A DNA stretch of 64,000 nucleotides, from assembly GCF_023634065.1 (NCBI RefSeq), contig NZ_JALKCV010000019.1, positions 23,000-86,999 on the forward strand, given 5' to 3'. Numbering within the stretch: the first letter of the stretch is position 1; each line of letters opens with the position of its first letter. Below the pieces are notes generated by a model, which searched no databases, was not told the origin of the DNA, and saw only the letters and a program-made list of their open reading frames with translations. A program made the position numbers and the translations under genes. Origin of the DNA: Microbulbifer litoralis (lineage in GTDB: Bacteria; Pseudomonadota; Gammaproteobacteria; Pseudomonadales; Cellvibrionaceae). Below, piece after piece: positions 43,879 through 53,291 of this stretch.

Positions 43879-44487
43879 ATGAAAAACTATAAGAGTCTGG
43901 TGATCGCGAGCGTCTTTGGGGGCCTTTCCTGTGCTGCGGCGGCGCAGCCTGTGGGCAGTGTCGGCGCAGCCTACGAGAGCGCCTGGGGAGTCAGCGGCGA
44001 GTTCCTGAGTATCGATGCCGATATGGCCGCGGCCAATGGCATTGCCGACAGCGGCTTTGGGCTCGGTGTCAGCTACAGCGGTGAAAAGGGCCTGTTCAAT
44101 TTCACCGCCGGGGCCAGTTTTTTCTTTATCGACGACGAGGACGAATTCAGTCAGCGGGTGGAAGACTGGAGCGGCGATGAATCGACGGAGGAGTCGTCGA
44201 TCGATGCCGGTTCCCTGTATATCGATGCCGGGGTACTGTACCCGGTGAGTGAAGCGTTTTCCCTGGGGTTGAATGGCGGCTACCGCTATTTCGATATCGA
44301 TCGCGGCATCACCAACTGTCGCGACTGCTACAGCGAGAGCGTGGGTGTGGAGAGCGACACCTACGTCAAGCCGTTTGCGCGTTTCGGCTTCAACGACAGC
44401 TGGTCCGGCACCCTGGCCTACTTCGCCTACAGCGGAGACAAGGGGGCGGAGAACTCGCTGCAGTTTGAGGTGAATGCCAGCTTCTGA
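43879..44487 (+). CDS. Small outer-membrane beta-barrel protein
   Basis: A 202-residue protein with a signal peptide (cleavage near AAAAQ, residue 22) and alternating hydrophobic/polar strands rich in Gly, Tyr and Phe (A-A-Y-E-S-A-W-G-V-S-G-E-F, Y-R-Y-F-D-I-D). It ends in F-E-V-N-A-S-F, the aromatic C-terminal residue of BAM-assembled barrels. It looks like an eight-stranded OmpX/OmpA-like barrel, with no periplasmic OmpA domain. A cysteine pair (NCRDC) lies in an extracellular loop. The ATG at 43879 is chosen for the signal peptide and the GGGGG upstream. Confidence 0.75.
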   Translation: MKNYKSLVIASVFGGLSCAAAAQPVGSVGAAYESAWGVSGEFLSIDADMAAANGIADSGFGLGVSYSGEKGLFNFTAGASFFFIDDEDEFSQRVEDWSGDESTEESSIDAGSLYIDAGVLYPVSEAFSLGLNGGYRYFDIDRGITNCRDCYSESVGVESDTYVKPFARFGFNDSWSGTLAYFAYSGDKGAENSLQFEVNASF

Positions 44488-44496
44488 CACGCGCGG

Positions 44497-44521
44497 CTTC
44501 GCCCCGCCCATCGGGGCGAAG
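44497..44521. terminator. Bidirectional terminator
   Basis: CTTCGCCCCG and CGGGGCGAAG arms with a 5-nt loop, 9 bp after the barrel protein's stop and just before the stop of the convergent DUF2214 gene. Confidence 0.75.
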
Positions 44522-44527
44522 TCGTTA

Positions 44528-44971
44528 TCAGCCGATCCCCCTTGCCATCATCGCCGCCGCCAGCAGGATACCGACGATTGCCGCCAGCTCGATATGCACG
44601 ATGCGGCGCATCATTTTTACCTGTCGCTCGCTGACTTCCGGCAGGCGGTCCTGTTTCAGCGACTTGCGCCAGCGGATAAAACGTACGGTCGGGTAGATCG
44701 ACAGCAGTGCCGCCAGCAGGAACAGCGTCAGCTTCGCGTGGAAGGCACCGTTTTGGAAATAGTAGGCCGCGCCTTTCTCGAAATAGAAAACCCGCAACAG
44801 GCCGACCACCAGCAGGGTACCGGCGGAAATTCCCAGTACCCGGTCGACGATCTGCAGCTTACGGGCGCTGGCCAGGGTCAGTTTCTGCCCCAGCAGCACC
44901 AGCTCCACCGCCAGGGCGGCGACCAGGGCGAAGGCGGTCAGGTGATGCAGGAAGGCGAACAGGGTGGGCAT
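44528..44971 (-). CDS. DUF2214-like membrane protein
   Basis: A 147-residue inner-membrane protein with four predicted helices (about residues 3-25, 45-63, 80-97 and 124-143). The FLHHLTAFALVAALAVELVL stretch with conserved His pair, and R-V-F-Y-F-E-K-G-A-A-Y-Y with H-A-K-L-T-L-F in the third helix, resemble the DUF2214 family. That family has been proposed to be heme- or redox-linked because of its membrane histidines; no function is established. It is a single gene between terminators. Confidence 0.7.
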   Translation of the reverse strand: MPTLFAFLHHLTAFALVAALAVELVLLGQKLTLASARKLQIVDRVLGISAGTLLVVGLLRVFYFEKGAAYYFQNGAFHAKLTLFLLAALLSIYPTVRFIRWRKSLKQDRLPEVSERQVKMMRRIVHIELAAIVGILLAAAMMARGIG

Positions 44972-45073
44972 GGCGGTCTCCGTTGTTCTTGGAATCTTTC
45001 TTGTTGGCCGGGCAATCTACCACAGGTCGATGCCCGGTTTCGTGAATCCCGCAACGCGAATGCCGCGGCCGCG

Positions 45074-45754
45074 TCAGGCCGCCGGTTGCAGCTCCCCGCT
45101 CAGCGTCTCCACCAGTTGCTCCACCTGCCGCTGTGCCCGTTCGATCGACTGCCGGTGGCGCGCGTCCCCGAACTCCTGGTACTCGATGCGGATCTCGCGG
45201 AAATCCTCGACCCCCAGGTAGTGGCTCAGTGTGCGCAGATGCGGCCCCAGGTGGTTCATGGATTCGCGGATGCCGCCGGGCTCGAAACCGAATTCGCCGC
45301 AGGATGACAGTAGCACCAGCGTTTTGCCCGAGAACACCGGTTGCAGCGGGAAGTCGCCGCGCGCCAGGTCGAAGGTAAAAGTCCTGTTGACCCGCACCAC
45401 CTGGTCGAACCAGGCCTTGAGGCTGGCGGGCATGCCGTAGTTGTACATCGGCGTGGAGACCAGAATCAGGTCCGCCCGGGCCACCTCGTCGATCAGCTGG
45501 TCCGACAGTGCTAGCAATGCCCGCTGTTGTGGGCTGCGGTCCTGCTCGGCAGTGAACACCGCGGCGATCCAGTCCTCACTGATAAACGCCGGCGGCGTGG
45601 CTCCCACATCCCGGTAGATGAACTCATCTGTCCTGTTGCGTTGCCGCCAGAGGGTCTCGAAGTGCTGTGACAACTGGCGTGACAGTGAGCGATAGTTCGT
45701 CACCTCGTGATCCACCCGGCGCGCACTGGTGTCGATTTTCAGTATCTTTCTCAT
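45074..45754 (-). CDS. azoR: FMN-dependent NADH-azoreductase family protein
   Basis: A 226-residue flavodoxin-like oxidoreductase. FMN-binding features are the N-terminal I-D-T-S-A-R loop, the S-T-P-M-Y-N-Y-G-M-P-A-S-L-K-A-W-F-D segment (about residues 100-117) and S-S-C-G-E-F. It reduces quinones or azo compounds with NAD(P)H in the cytoplasm. It is divergently transcribed from a LysR-family gene 114 bp away, a common arrangement in which the regulator controls the reductase. Length is slightly above the E. coli enzyme. Confidence 0.88.
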   Translation of the reverse strand: MRKILKIDTSARRVDHEVTNYRSLSRQLSQHFETLWRQRNRTDEFIYRDVGATPPAFISEDWIAAVFTAEQDRSPQQRALLALSDQLIDEVARADLILVSTPMYNYGMPASLKAWFDQVVRVNRTFTFDLARGDFPLQPVFSGKTLVLLSSCGEFGFEPGGIRESMNHLGPHLRTLSHYLGVEDFREIRIEYQEFGDARHRQSIERAQRQVEQLVETLSGELQPAA

Positions 45755-45811
45755 GTTTAACTCCCGATCCGTGTGTCTTGACGGCTACTAATATGGTTGC
45801 CGAACACCGTG

Positions 45812-45840
45812 TTGACAAAGGATCGATATTCACCTATAGA
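45812..45840 (+). promoter_or_regulatory. Sigma-70 promoter of the LysR-family gene
   Basis: TTGACA (45812-45817), 17-bp spacer, TATAGA (45835-45840), about 28 bp before the GTG start of the regulator. It lies in the shared region with azoR, so repressor or activator binding could affect both. Confidence 0.75.
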
Positions 45841-45868
45841 TGAGTTTTATTCATGCATTGGAGCGTCT

Positions 45869-46774
45869 GTGTACGAGCGGCTGGGCAGCCTGAACGGCAT
45901 CCGGGTCTTCGAGGCCGCCGCGCGCCTGGGCAGTTTCAAGGCGGCGGCCGGAGAGCTGCACATCACGCCGACGGCGGTCTCCCACCAGATCCGCAACCTG
46001 GAACAGCGTCTGGATACGGCGCTGTTCGAACGCCACACCCGCGCCGTCTCGCTGACCGGGGCCGGCGCCCTGCTGGCGGATGCCGCGCGCCGGTCGCTGC
46101 AGACCCTGGCGGACGCCGTCGAGGAAATTGCCGGGCGGCCGGAGACCCTCACCATCAATACCACCAGCGCCTTCGCCACCCTGTGGCTGGTGCCGCGGCT
46201 GCCGGCGTTTTACCGCGCCTGCCCGGACCTGCGGGTGGTGGTGCAGTCCGACGAGCGCCCGGTGGACCTGGAACGGCAGCGGCAGGTGGATATCGCCATC
46301 CGCTACGGCGCTCCGCCGCCGCAGGAGGCCGGGGCCGAACCGCTGCTGCGGGAGACCTTCGGACTCTACGGCAGCGCCGCGTGCGTCGCCCGCGCGGCGC
46401 GGGGCGAGCCGGTACCGCTGTTTGAGACCCGCTGGCAGAACCGCGAGCTGCCGCCGGTGACGGCGGAACAGTGGCTGGCCCGTTTCGAGCCGGGAGAGCA
46501 AAGGGCGGAACGCTACCGTTATGACCAGGAACTGCAGGTGATCCAGGCGGCGCTGGCGGGGCAGGGCCTGGCGTTTGCCAGCGAGCTGCTGGTGGAGTCC
46601 GCGCTGCAAAATGGCTGGCTGCAGCCCTACCGGGAAGCGTGTCGCCTGCCGGGCTTCGGCTACTACCTGCTCACCGGCGGCCGGGGCGGGCGGCCGAAAA
46701 TCGCGCGCTTTCGCGCCTGGCTGCGAGAGCTTCTGGGGCAGCTACCGGCCGCGGGTGGGAAGCCCCCCGATTGA
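45869..46774 (+). CDS. LysR-family transcriptional regulator, GcvA-like
   Basis: A 301-residue regulator with an N-terminal winged helix-turn-helix (G-I-R-V-F-E-A-A-A-R-L-G-S-F-K-A-A-A, then T-P-T-A-V-S-H-Q-I-R-N-L-E) and a substrate-binding domain from about residue 90, with the W-L-V-P-R-L-P-A-F pattern of the GcvA/AmpR branch. GTG 45869 is chosen because GGAG lies 5 bp before it and the family begins with a short helix at L-N-G-I-R; a longer frame back to 45797 would run through the promoter. It probably regulates the divergent azoreductase gene. Co-inducer unknown. Confidence 0.88.
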   Translation: MYERLGSLNGIRVFEAAARLGSFKAAAGELHITPTAVSHQIRNLEQRLDTALFERHTRAVSLTGAGALLADAARRSLQTLADAVEEIAGRPETLTINTTSAFATLWLVPRLPAFYRACPDLRVVVQSDERPVDLERQRQVDIAIRYGAPPPQEAGAEPLLRETFGLYGSAACVARAARGEPVPLFETRWQNRELPPVTAEQWLARFEPGEQRAERYRYDQELQVIQAALAGQGLAFASELLVESALQNGWLQPYREACRLPGFGYYLLTGGRGGRPKIARFRAWLRELLGQLPAAGGKPPD

Positions 46775-46848
46775 AAGGCTCTTTGAACCGCTCGCGAATC
46801 GCCGCCATAATCCGCTCCTTCTGGACAGAATAACGAGACCGACGCTGT

Positions 46849-49092
46849 ATGACCGACACCTCCGTCTACGAGGCCTCCGAGCGGCTGCCGCTGCAGGAGT
46901 ACACCGAAAAGGCGTACCTGGATTACTCCATGTACGTGATTCTGGACCGCGCCCTGCCCAATATCGGCGACGGCCTGAAGCCGGTGCAGCGGCGTATCGT
47001 CTACGCCATGAGCGAGCTGGGGCTGAAGAACACGGCCAAGTACAAGAAGTCCGCGCGCACCGTCGGCGACGTGATCGGCAAGTATCACCCGCACGGTGAC
47101 AGCGCCGTATACGAAGCCATGGTGCTGATGGCCCAGCCCTTCTCCTACCGCTATCCGCTGGTGGACGGCCAGGGCAACTGGGGCTCGCCGGACGACCCCA
47201 AATCCTTCGCCGCCATGCGTTACACCGAATCGCGCATGGGCAAGTACTCCGAGGTGCTGTTGTCCGAACTGGGGCAGGGGACCGTCGACTGGCAGCCGAA
47301 CTTCGACGGCACCATGGACGAGCCGGCGGTGCTGCCGGCGCGGGTCCCCAACATACTGCTGAACGGCACCACCGGTATCGCCGTGGGTATGGCCACGGAT
47401 ATCCCGCCGCACAACCTGCGCGAAGTGGTCGACGCCACCGTGGCGCTGCTGGAAAACCCCAAGGCCACGGTGTCCGAGCTGTGCGAATATATCCAGGGGC
47501 CGGACATGCCCACCGAGGCGGAGATCATCACGCCTCGCGAGGACCTGCAGAAAATGTACGAGACGGGCCGCGGCTCGGTGAAGATGCGGGCCATCTGGAG
47601 CGAGGAGGACAGCGATATCGTCATCACCGCGCTGCCCTACCAGGCCAGCGGTTCCAAGGTGCTGGAACAGATCGCCGCGCAGATGCAGGCCAAGAAACTG
47701 CCGATGATCACCGACCTGCGCGATGAGTCCGACCACGAGAACCCGACGCGCCTGATCATCGTGCCCAAGAACAGGAAGGTGGATGCGGAGCAGGTCATGA
47801 ACCACCTGTTCGCAACCACGGACCTGGAGAAGAGCTACCGTGTCAACCTGAACATGATCGGGATCGACGGCCGCCCACAGGTCAAGAGTCTCGACAAGAT
47901 CCTGGGCGAGTGGCTCAGCTTCCGCACCGTCACCACCCGCCGCCGCCTGCAGTTCCGCCTCGACAAGGTGGAGAAACGTTTGCACCTGTTGGCGGGCCAG
48001 TTGATTGCCTTCCTCAATATCGATGAGGTCATCGAGATTATCCGCACCCACGACGAGCCCAAGAAAGCGCTGATGGAGCGCTTCGAGCTCACCGACGTGC
48101 AGGCGGAATATATCCTCGACACCAAGCTGCGCCAGCTGGCGCGCCTGGAGGAAATGAAAATCCGCGGCGAGCAGGCGGAGCTGGAGAAAGAGCGCGATAC
48201 GCTGACCAAAACCCTGGACAGCGCGCGCCGCCTGAAAACCCTGATCAAGAAGGAGCTGCTGGCCGCCGCCAGGGAGTTCGGCGACGAGCGCCGCTCGCCG
48301 ATCGTCGAGCGCGGCGAGGCCAAGGCCTTCAACGAGGCGGACCTGCTGTCCTCGGACCCGATTACCGTGGTGCTGTCGGACAAGGGCTGGATCCGTTCCG
48401 CCAAGGGCCACGAGATCGACCCGACCGCGCTGAACTACAAGGCCGGCGACGGCTTCAAGTTTGCCGCCCGCGGCAAGAGCAACCAGCCGGCGCTGTTGCT
48501 CGACAGTACCGGCCGCAGTTACGCCATCGCCTCCCACACGTTGCCGTCAGCCCGCGGCCAGGGCGACCCGCTCTCCGGCCGCATCAATCCGCCCTCCGGT
48601 GCCACCTTCGAGGGCCTGCTGATGGGCAACGACGAGGAGCGGGTGCTGCTGGCGTCCGACGCCGGTTACGGCTTTATCGCCAAGCTGTCCGACCTGCACT
48701 CGCGCAACAAGGCCGGCAAGGCGATGCTGACCCTGCCCAAGGGAGCGAAAGTGTTGCCGCCCTGCGAGATCGAAAATCCGGGGGAGGCACTGCTGGCCGC
48801 CGTGACCAGCGAGGGCCGCATGCTGGTGTTCCCGGTCTCCGAGCTGCCGGAACTGGCCAAGGGCAAAGGCAACAAGATCGTCAATATCCCGTCCGCACGC
48901 GCCGCCAGCCGCGAGGAAATCGTCGTGGGTGTGGCGGTGCTCGAGGGCAGGGCGCAACTGGTGATCCACGCCGGCAAGCGCCACACCAGGATCAAGATCT
49001 CGGAGATGGATCACTACCGCGGAGAGCGCGGTCGCCGGGGCAACAAGCTGCCGCGGGGCTTCCAGAAGGTGGACCGGATCGAGGTGGTCTGA
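46849..49092 (+). CDS. parC: DNA topoisomerase IV subunit A
   Basis: A 747-residue ParC. The catalytic tyrosine is Y125 in [11 protein letters not shown]; the quinolone-resistance region [14 protein letters not shown] keeps Ser85 and Glu89, the sensitive-type residues. The coiled-coil with [14 protein letters not shown] and the C-terminal beta-pinwheel (from about 500) are complete, ending [12 protein letters not shown]. With ParE (not in the window) it decatenates daughter chromosomes. It follows the LysR gene by 74 bp on the same strand but is functionally unrelated to it. Confidence 0.97.
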   Translation: MTDTSVYEASERLPLQEYTEKAYLDYSMYVILDRALPNIGDGLKPVQRRIVYAMSELGLKNTAKYKKSARTVGDVIGKYHPHGDSAVYEAMVLMAQPFSYRYPLVDGQGNWGSPDDPKSFAAMRYTESRMGKYSEVLLSELGQGTVDWQPNFDGTMDEPAVLPARVPNILLNGTTGIAVGMATDIPPHNLREVVDATVALLENPKATVSELCEYIQGPDMPTEAEIITPREDLQKMYETGRGSVKMRAIWSEEDSDIVITALPYQASGSKVLEQIAAQMQAKKLPMITDLRDESDHENPTRLIIVPKNRKVDAEQVMNHLFATTDLEKSYRVNLNMIGIDGRPQVKSLDKILGEWLSFRTVTTRRRLQFRLDKVEKRLHLLAGQLIAFLNIDEVIEIIRTHDEPKKALMERFELTDVQAEYILDTKLRQLARLEEMKIRGEQAELEKERDTLTKTLDSARRLKTLIKKELLAAAREFGDERRSPIVERGEAKAFNEADLLSSDPITVVLSDKGWIRSAKGHEIDPTALNYKAGDGFKFAARGKSNQPALLLDSTGRSYAIASHTLPSARGQGDPLSGRINPPSGATFEGLLMGNDEERVLLASDAGYGFIAKLSDLHSRNKAGKAMLTLPKGAKVLPPCEIENPGEALLAAVTSEGRMLVFPVSELPELAKGKGNKIVNIPSARAASREEIVVGVAVLEGRAQLVIHAGKRHTRIKISEMDHYRGERGRRGNKLPRGFQKVDRIEVV

Positions 49093-49192
49093 AGACGGAA
49101 TACGCGATTTGATATTGCGTATTCCCATGCCGGGCGCGGCACTGCAGCCTGTGCCCACTGTTTCGCGTCGTCCGAATGTAACCGCGCAGCGC

Positions 49193-49218
49193 CGGAATCC
49201 GGGCATCCCCGGATTCCG
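49193..49218. repeat. Hairpin/REP-like repeat after parC
   Basis: CGGAATCCGGG and CCCGGATTCCG arms with a 4-nt loop, part of a longer GC-rich repeat (to about 49250) that shares the ATTCCGCT...GCATCCGGGCTAC type motif with the hairpin at 52415-52482. It may terminate parC transcription. The rest of 49093-49308 shows nothing else. Confidence 0.6.
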
Positions 49219-49308
49219 CTTCGCTCCATCCGGGCTACCTCCATAGCCTGTCGGCACGCCATACCCCGTCATTCCGCAGTCCCTTCCCCCTCCTGTCTTG
49301 CCATGATC

Positions 49309-49322
49309 ATAAGCATGCTTAT
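49309..49322. promoter_or_regulatory. Probable MarR operator ATAAGCATGCTTAT
   Basis: A perfect 14-bp palindrome 27 bp before the MarR-family start codon. The following AATAAG extends the A/T-rich patch. The position fits autorepression of the efflux operon. Confidence 0.65.
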
Positions 49323-49348
49323 AATAAGCGCCCTTAATTGGAGGGGCC

Positions 49349-49786
49349 ATGTCCGTACAAGACAAAGAATCGCAGATGAGCTTCGAGCTGCACAGCTGTG
49401 CCCATCTGCTGCGGCGCAATTTTGACCGGCGGGCCAAGGCCCACGGTCTCAGCCGTTCCCGCTGGCAGGTGCTGTGGCACCTGGCCAAGGAGGAGGGGCA
49501 GAAGCAGGCGGAACTGGCCGAGCGTATGGATGTGGCGCCGATCAGCCTGGCGCGCCAGATCGACAAGCTGCAGGAAGAGGGCCTGGTGGAGCGCCGCCAG
49601 GATCCGGAGGACCGCCGTTGTTTCCGCATTTTTCTCACCGCTGCGGCCGAGCCGGCGCTGGAAATCCTGCGCGGCCTGGCCAGGCAAACCCGCAAGCAGG
49701 CACTGGTCGGGTTTTCCGGGGATGAGATCAAACAGCTGCAGGAGCTGCTGGAACGCCTGAAGAAGAACCTGGTGGAACCGGCGTAA
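49349..49786 (+). CDS. MarR-family transcriptional regulator
   Basis: A 145-residue winged-helix regulator. Helix-turn-helix residues lie around 46-70 (Q-A-E-L-A-E-R-M-D-V-A-P-I-S-L-A-R-Q-I-D) and the wing is V-E-R-R-Q-D-P-E-D-R-R-C-F, closely matching the MarR/EmrR consensus D-x-R-D/R. It precedes emrA- and emrB-type genes and has a palindrome in front, so it is probably a repressor released by phenolic or drug-like ligands. Confidence 0.9.
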   Translation: MSVQDKESQMSFELHSCAHLLRRNFDRRAKAHGLSRSRWQVLWHLAKEEGQKQAELAERMDVAPISLARQIDKLQEEGLVERRQDPEDRRCFRIFLTAAAEPALEILRGLARQTRKQALVGFSGDEIKQLQELLERLKKNLVEPA

Positions 49787-49809
49787 GCGAACACTCGAGG
49801 AGTATTGAA

Positions 49810-50883
49810 GTGGTTAAAAAACTGGGACAGAAAACCGTGCGGCGCCTGGGTTTTGGCATCGGCCTCGTGGCGGCGGTGGCGGTCGGCGGCTGGTGCCTGT
49901 TCGGCGGTGGCAGCAGCGTGCACACCGAGAACGCCTATATCAAGGCCGACAAGCTCTCCCTGGCCGCGGAAGTCAGCGGCGTGGTGGCGAAAGTCGGGGT
50001 GCGCGCGAACCAGCGCGTGCAGAAGGGCGACCTGTTGGTACAGCTGGATGAAACACCGTTCAAGCTGGCGGTGGCCGAGGCCGAGGCGCACCTGGGCCAG
50101 ATCCGCAACGACCTGCTGGCGCGCCGCGCCGAGTACGCCGAGGCGGAGGCCTCCCTGAAGCAGGCGCGCGAGGATGCGGACTTCTACCGCCGCCAGCTCA
50201 AGCGCAACGAGAAGCTGGAAGAGATGGCGGTCTCCAAGGCACAGCTGGACGAGGCTCGCCAGCAACTGAACCGCGCCCTGGCGCAGATCGATATCAACAC
50301 CGAAAAGCTCGCCAGCCTGCGCGCCGAACTGGGCGGCAATCCGCAGATCCCGCTGGAGGAGCAGGCGGACCTGAAGGTGGCCCAGGCGCAACTGGACAAG
50401 GCGCGCTACCAGCTTTCCCGCACCCGCATTACCGCGCCGGTGAACGGCCTGATCTCCAACGAGGTGCCCCAGGTGGGCGAGATGGCGCCGTCCGGACTGA
50501 GCCTGATCAGCATGCTCGGCACCGAGGGTATCTGGGTCGAGGCCAACCTGAAGGAGACACAACTGGCAAAGGTCCGCGCCGGGCAGCAGGCGGAAGTCAC
50601 CCTGGACGCCTACCCCGGTTTCAGCTGGCAGGCGCAGGTGGACAGCCTGAGCCCGGCCAGCGGCAGTGAGTTTGCGCTGATCCCGCCGCAGAACGCCAGT
50701 GGCAACTGGGTCAAGGTGGTGCAGCGGGTACCGGTGCGCCTGCGGCTCTACCCGAGCGAGGGTGCCCCGGCACTGCGCGCCGGCATGAGCGCCGAGGTGC
50801 GCATCGACACCAGCGAGGACGACAAGCTGGTTGCCGCGCGCGTCTCGGGCGGCGAGGGCAGCCGCGTCGTCCTGTCCAAGTGA
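49810..50883 (+). CDS. EmrA-like efflux adaptor (HlyD family)
   Basis: A 357-residue protein with one N-terminal membrane helix (about residues 13-31), first lipoyl half T-E-N-A-Y-I-K-A-D, then A-E-V-S-G-V-V-A-K-V, a long coiled-coil hairpin (residues 80-200) and the second half T-R-I-T-A-P-V-N-G-L-I-S. It connects the MFS pump that follows to an outer-membrane channel. The GTG start is 23 bp after the MarR-family stop with GAGGAG before it. 10 bp separate it from the permease gene. Confidence 0.9.
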   Translation: MVKKLGQKTVRRLGFGIGLVAAVAVGGWCLFGGGSSVHTENAYIKADKLSLAAEVSGVVAKVGVRANQRVQKGDLLVQLDETPFKLAVAEAEAHLGQIRNDLLARRAEYAEAEASLKQAREDADFYRRQLKRNEKLEEMAVSKAQLDEARQQLNRALAQIDINTEKLASLRAELGGNPQIPLEEQADLKVAQAQLDKARYQLSRTRITAPVNGLISNEVPQVGEMAPSGLSLISMLGTEGIWVEANLKETQLAKVRAGQQAEVTLDAYPGFSWQAQVDSLSPASGSEFALIPPQNASGNWVKVVQRVPVRLRLYPSEGAPALRAGMSAEVRIDTSEDDKLVAARVSGGEGSRVVLSK

Positions 50884-50893
50884 GCGCGGCGGA

Positions 50894-52396
50894 ATGAGCT
50901 CTGCTGTTAACGACAGCACCAAGACCCTGATGGTCACGGTCAGCATCATGCTGGCCACCATCATCCAGGTGCTGGATACCACCATTGCCAACGTGGCGCT
51001 GCCGCATATGCAGGGCAGCCTCGCGGCCAGCAGCGACCAGATTACCTGGGTGCTGACCTCCTATATCGTCGCCGCGGCCATCATGACCCTGCCGGTGGGC
51101 TACCTGTCGCAGCGCTTCGGGCGCCGGCGCCTGTTCCTGTGGTCGGTGGCCGGTTTCACTCTCACGTCGATGCTCTGCGGCCAGGCCGGCAGCCTCAACG
51201 AGATGATTTTCTGGCGCCTGATGCAGGGCGTGTTCGGCGCCGCGCTGGTGCCGCTGTCCCAGGCCACTCTGCTGGATACCTACCCGCGCGAGAAGCACGC
51301 CTCGGCCATGAGCATCTGGGGCATGGGGGTGATGATCGGCCCCATCCTGGGGCCGACCCTGGGCGGCTGGCTGACCGAGTACTACTCCTGGCGCTGGGTG
51401 TTCTACATCAACCTGCCGTTCGGCATCCTGTCGCTGATCGGTATCTGGTTGTACGTGCCGGAAGGCGAGACGAAAAAGACCCGTTTCGATGCACTGGGCT
51501 TCGGCCTGCTGGCACTGGCGGTGGGTGCGCTGCAGATGCTGCTGGACCGCGGCGAGCAGGTGCACTGGTTCGACTCCATCGAGATACAGCTGTACGCCAT
51601 CGCCTCGGTGCTGGGCCTCTACCTGTTCGTGGTGCACTCCATGACCAGCAAGACCCCGTTCCTGTCGCCGGGGCTGTTCCGCGACCGCAATTATGTCTCC
51701 GGTGTGGTGTTCATCTTCGTGGTCGGCATCATCCTGCTGGCGACCATGGCGCTGTTGCCCTCTTACCTGCAGCAGTGGAAGGGCTATCCGGTGGTGACTA
51801 CCGGCCTGGTATTGATGCCGCGCGGGCTCGGCGTCATGGCGGCGATGATGATCGTGGGCCGGCTGCTGCGCTATGTGGATGGCCGCATCATGATCGGGGT
51901 AGGGATGTTGCTGGTGAGCCTGTCGCTGCACCTGATGGCCGGCTTCAACCTGCAGGTGAGCCAGAGCGCACTGGTGTGGACCGGTATCCTGCAGGGGCTG
52001 GGGCTCGGCTTCGTCTTCGTGCCCATCTCCACGCTGGCCTACGCCACCCTGCCGGCGCAGCTGCGCGGTGAGGCCACGGCGCTGTTCAGCCTGTCGCGCA
52101 ACCTGGGCAGCAGTATCGGCGTGTCCATCGTGATGGCGGTGCTGACGCGCAATATGTGGATCAACGAGCAGCAGCTCGGCGGGCGGCTGCAGCTGACGCC
52201 GGACCTGTTGCAGGCGATGCCCAGTGCCAGCCAGGTATCGGCACTGCCCGGTGGTGTCTACCAGGAGCTGTTGCGACAAGCGGCGGAAATTTCCTATGTG
52301 AACGATTTCCAGTTGCTGATGTGGATCAACCTGGCGGCGATGCCGCTGGTGTTCCTGCTGGCGAATCCGGGCAGTAAAAGTGAGGCGGCTGCCTGA
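50894..52396 (+). CDS. DHA2-family MFS drug efflux permease, EmrB-like
   Basis: A 500-residue, 14-helix drug/proton antiporter. Motifs: L-D-T-T-I-A-N-V-A-L-P in helix 1 (motif D1), G-Y-L-S-Q-R-F-G-R-R-R in loop 2-3 (motif A), and G-P-I-L-G-P-T-L-G-G-W in helix 5 (motif C). It pumps hydrophobic compounds with the EmrA-like adaptor. ATG 50894 is chosen, as the frame further upstream lies inside the adaptor gene. A large REP-like hairpin follows the stop. Confidence 0.92.
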   Translation: MSSAVNDSTKTLMVTVSIMLATIIQVLDTTIANVALPHMQGSLAASSDQITWVLTSYIVAAAIMTLPVGYLSQRFGRRRLFLWSVAGFTLTSMLCGQAGSLNEMIFWRLMQGVFGAALVPLSQATLLDTYPREKHASAMSIWGMGVMIGPILGPTLGGWLTEYYSWRWVFYINLPFGILSLIGIWLYVPEGETKKTRFDALGFGLLALAVGALQMLLDRGEQVHWFDSIEIQLYAIASVLGLYLFVVHSMTSKTPFLSPGLFRDRNYVSGVVFIFVVGIILLATMALLPSYLQQWKGYPVVTTGLVLMPRGLGVMAAMMIVGRLLRYVDGRIMIGVGMLLVSLSLHLMAGFNLQVSQSALVWTGILQGLGLGFVFVPISTLAYATLPAQLRGEATALFSLSRNLGSSIGVSIVMAVLTRNMWINEQQLGGRLQLTPDLLQAMPSASQVSALPGGVYQELLRQAAEISYVNDFQLLMWINLAAMPLVFLLANPGSKSEAAA

Positions 52397-52414
52397 TGTT
52401 GGCATAGCCCCGGT

Positions 52415-52482
52415 CCCGGATTCCGCTGCGCTGCATCCGGGCTACACCGCGTAGCCTGGATGCAGCGCAGCGAAATCCGGGG
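52415..52482. repeat. REP-like palindrome between convergent genes
   Basis: A 68-bp imperfect palindrome: CCCGGATTCCGCTGCGCTGC on the left and GCAGCGCAGCGAAATCCGGG on the right around CCGGGCTAC/GTAGCCTGG. It lies between convergent genes and probably ends both transcripts. Confidence 0.75.
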
Positions 52483-52507
52483 AGCCGTGGCCTCCCAAAT
52501 TATCCCT

Positions 52508-53239
52508 TCACTGAGCCGCCATATCCGGCGGATAAATGGCATCGGTCTCGCCGCTGGTTTCAAACAGCGAACCGCTGGAAGCGATCCAGCCGGCATCGTC
52601 GTGGGCCTGCAGCTGGAAATTGCCGGCCGGGGTGTCGATGCCGCCCACCGTCAGGCTCTCGCCGCGGGTAAAGCTGACCTGGTAGCGCTGTCCGTCGTTG
52701 CCGTCGATATGGCCGTACCAGCTGATACTGTCGTAGTCGTGTTTTTTGACACGGTCGATCACTACTTCGTAAGCGGTATTTGCCTCGGTAATATCGATGG
52801 CGACCCGGTCGCCCGCCTGCAGGCTCTCGAGTTTTAGCGGGCTGAACTGAACCAGTTGCCGGCCGTCGTGCAGCTGCTCCTCCTCCAGCGGAATCTTTTC
52901 CGTGGCGACGGCATCCGTGGACGACCACATATCGCGGCGCGCCACTGCCCGCGCCACTTCCTGCGCAGTGAAATGCCTCCCCGGGCGCCGCGCGTTCATG
53001 GTCGCCACGCGCTCGCGGATTTCCTCCGGCACCGAACGGTCCCCCGCTTCGGCCGCGTTGTCCGGATCGGGGCCGGCGCTGTTGCGGTTATCGTTCGCCC
53101 CTTCCCGTTGCTGGCTGGATGCGGCCGCCGTTTGCGCCGCGGATTGTTCCGGCTGCGGGCCGGGGGCCTGGGACAGCGACCACCAGATGCCGCCGGCCAC
53201 TGCCATTGCCAGGCCCACTGTGTAAGCGATTTTTTTCAT
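52508..53239 (-). CDS. Exported protein resembling a metalloprotease propeptide, stand-alone
   Basis: A 243-residue protein with an N-terminal signal or membrane segment (residues 5-21), a low-complexity Gln/Ala/Asp-rich linker to about residue 70, and a C-terminal beta-rich domain (V-Q-F-S-P-L-K-L-E-S-L, V-A-I-D-I-T-E-A-N-T, then F-T-R-G-E-S-L-T-V-G-G-I-D-T-P-A-G-N-F-Q-L-Q). That domain recalls, from memory, the N-terminal propeptide of bacterial reprolysin-like peptidases. Here it is separate, 52 bp downstream of a secreted M12-type protease that lacks such a domain. A chaperone or inhibitor role for that protease is inferred. Confidence 0.6.
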   Translation of the reverse strand: MKKIAYTVGLAMAVAGGIWWSLSQAPGPQPEQSAAQTAAASSQQREGANDNRNSAGPDPDNAAEAGDRSVPEEIRERVATMNARRPGRHFTAQEVARAVARRDMWSSTDAVATEKIPLEEEQLHDGRQLVQFSPLKLESLQAGDRVAIDITEANTAYEVVIDRVKKHDYDSISWYGHIDGNDGQRYQVSFTRGESLTVGGIDTPAGNFQLQAHDDAGWIASSGSLFETSGETDAIYPPDMAAQ

Positions 53240-53291
53240 GATGTTCCCCGCCTGAAAATAAGGCGCCCGACGGGATCGCCGGGCGCAGCGA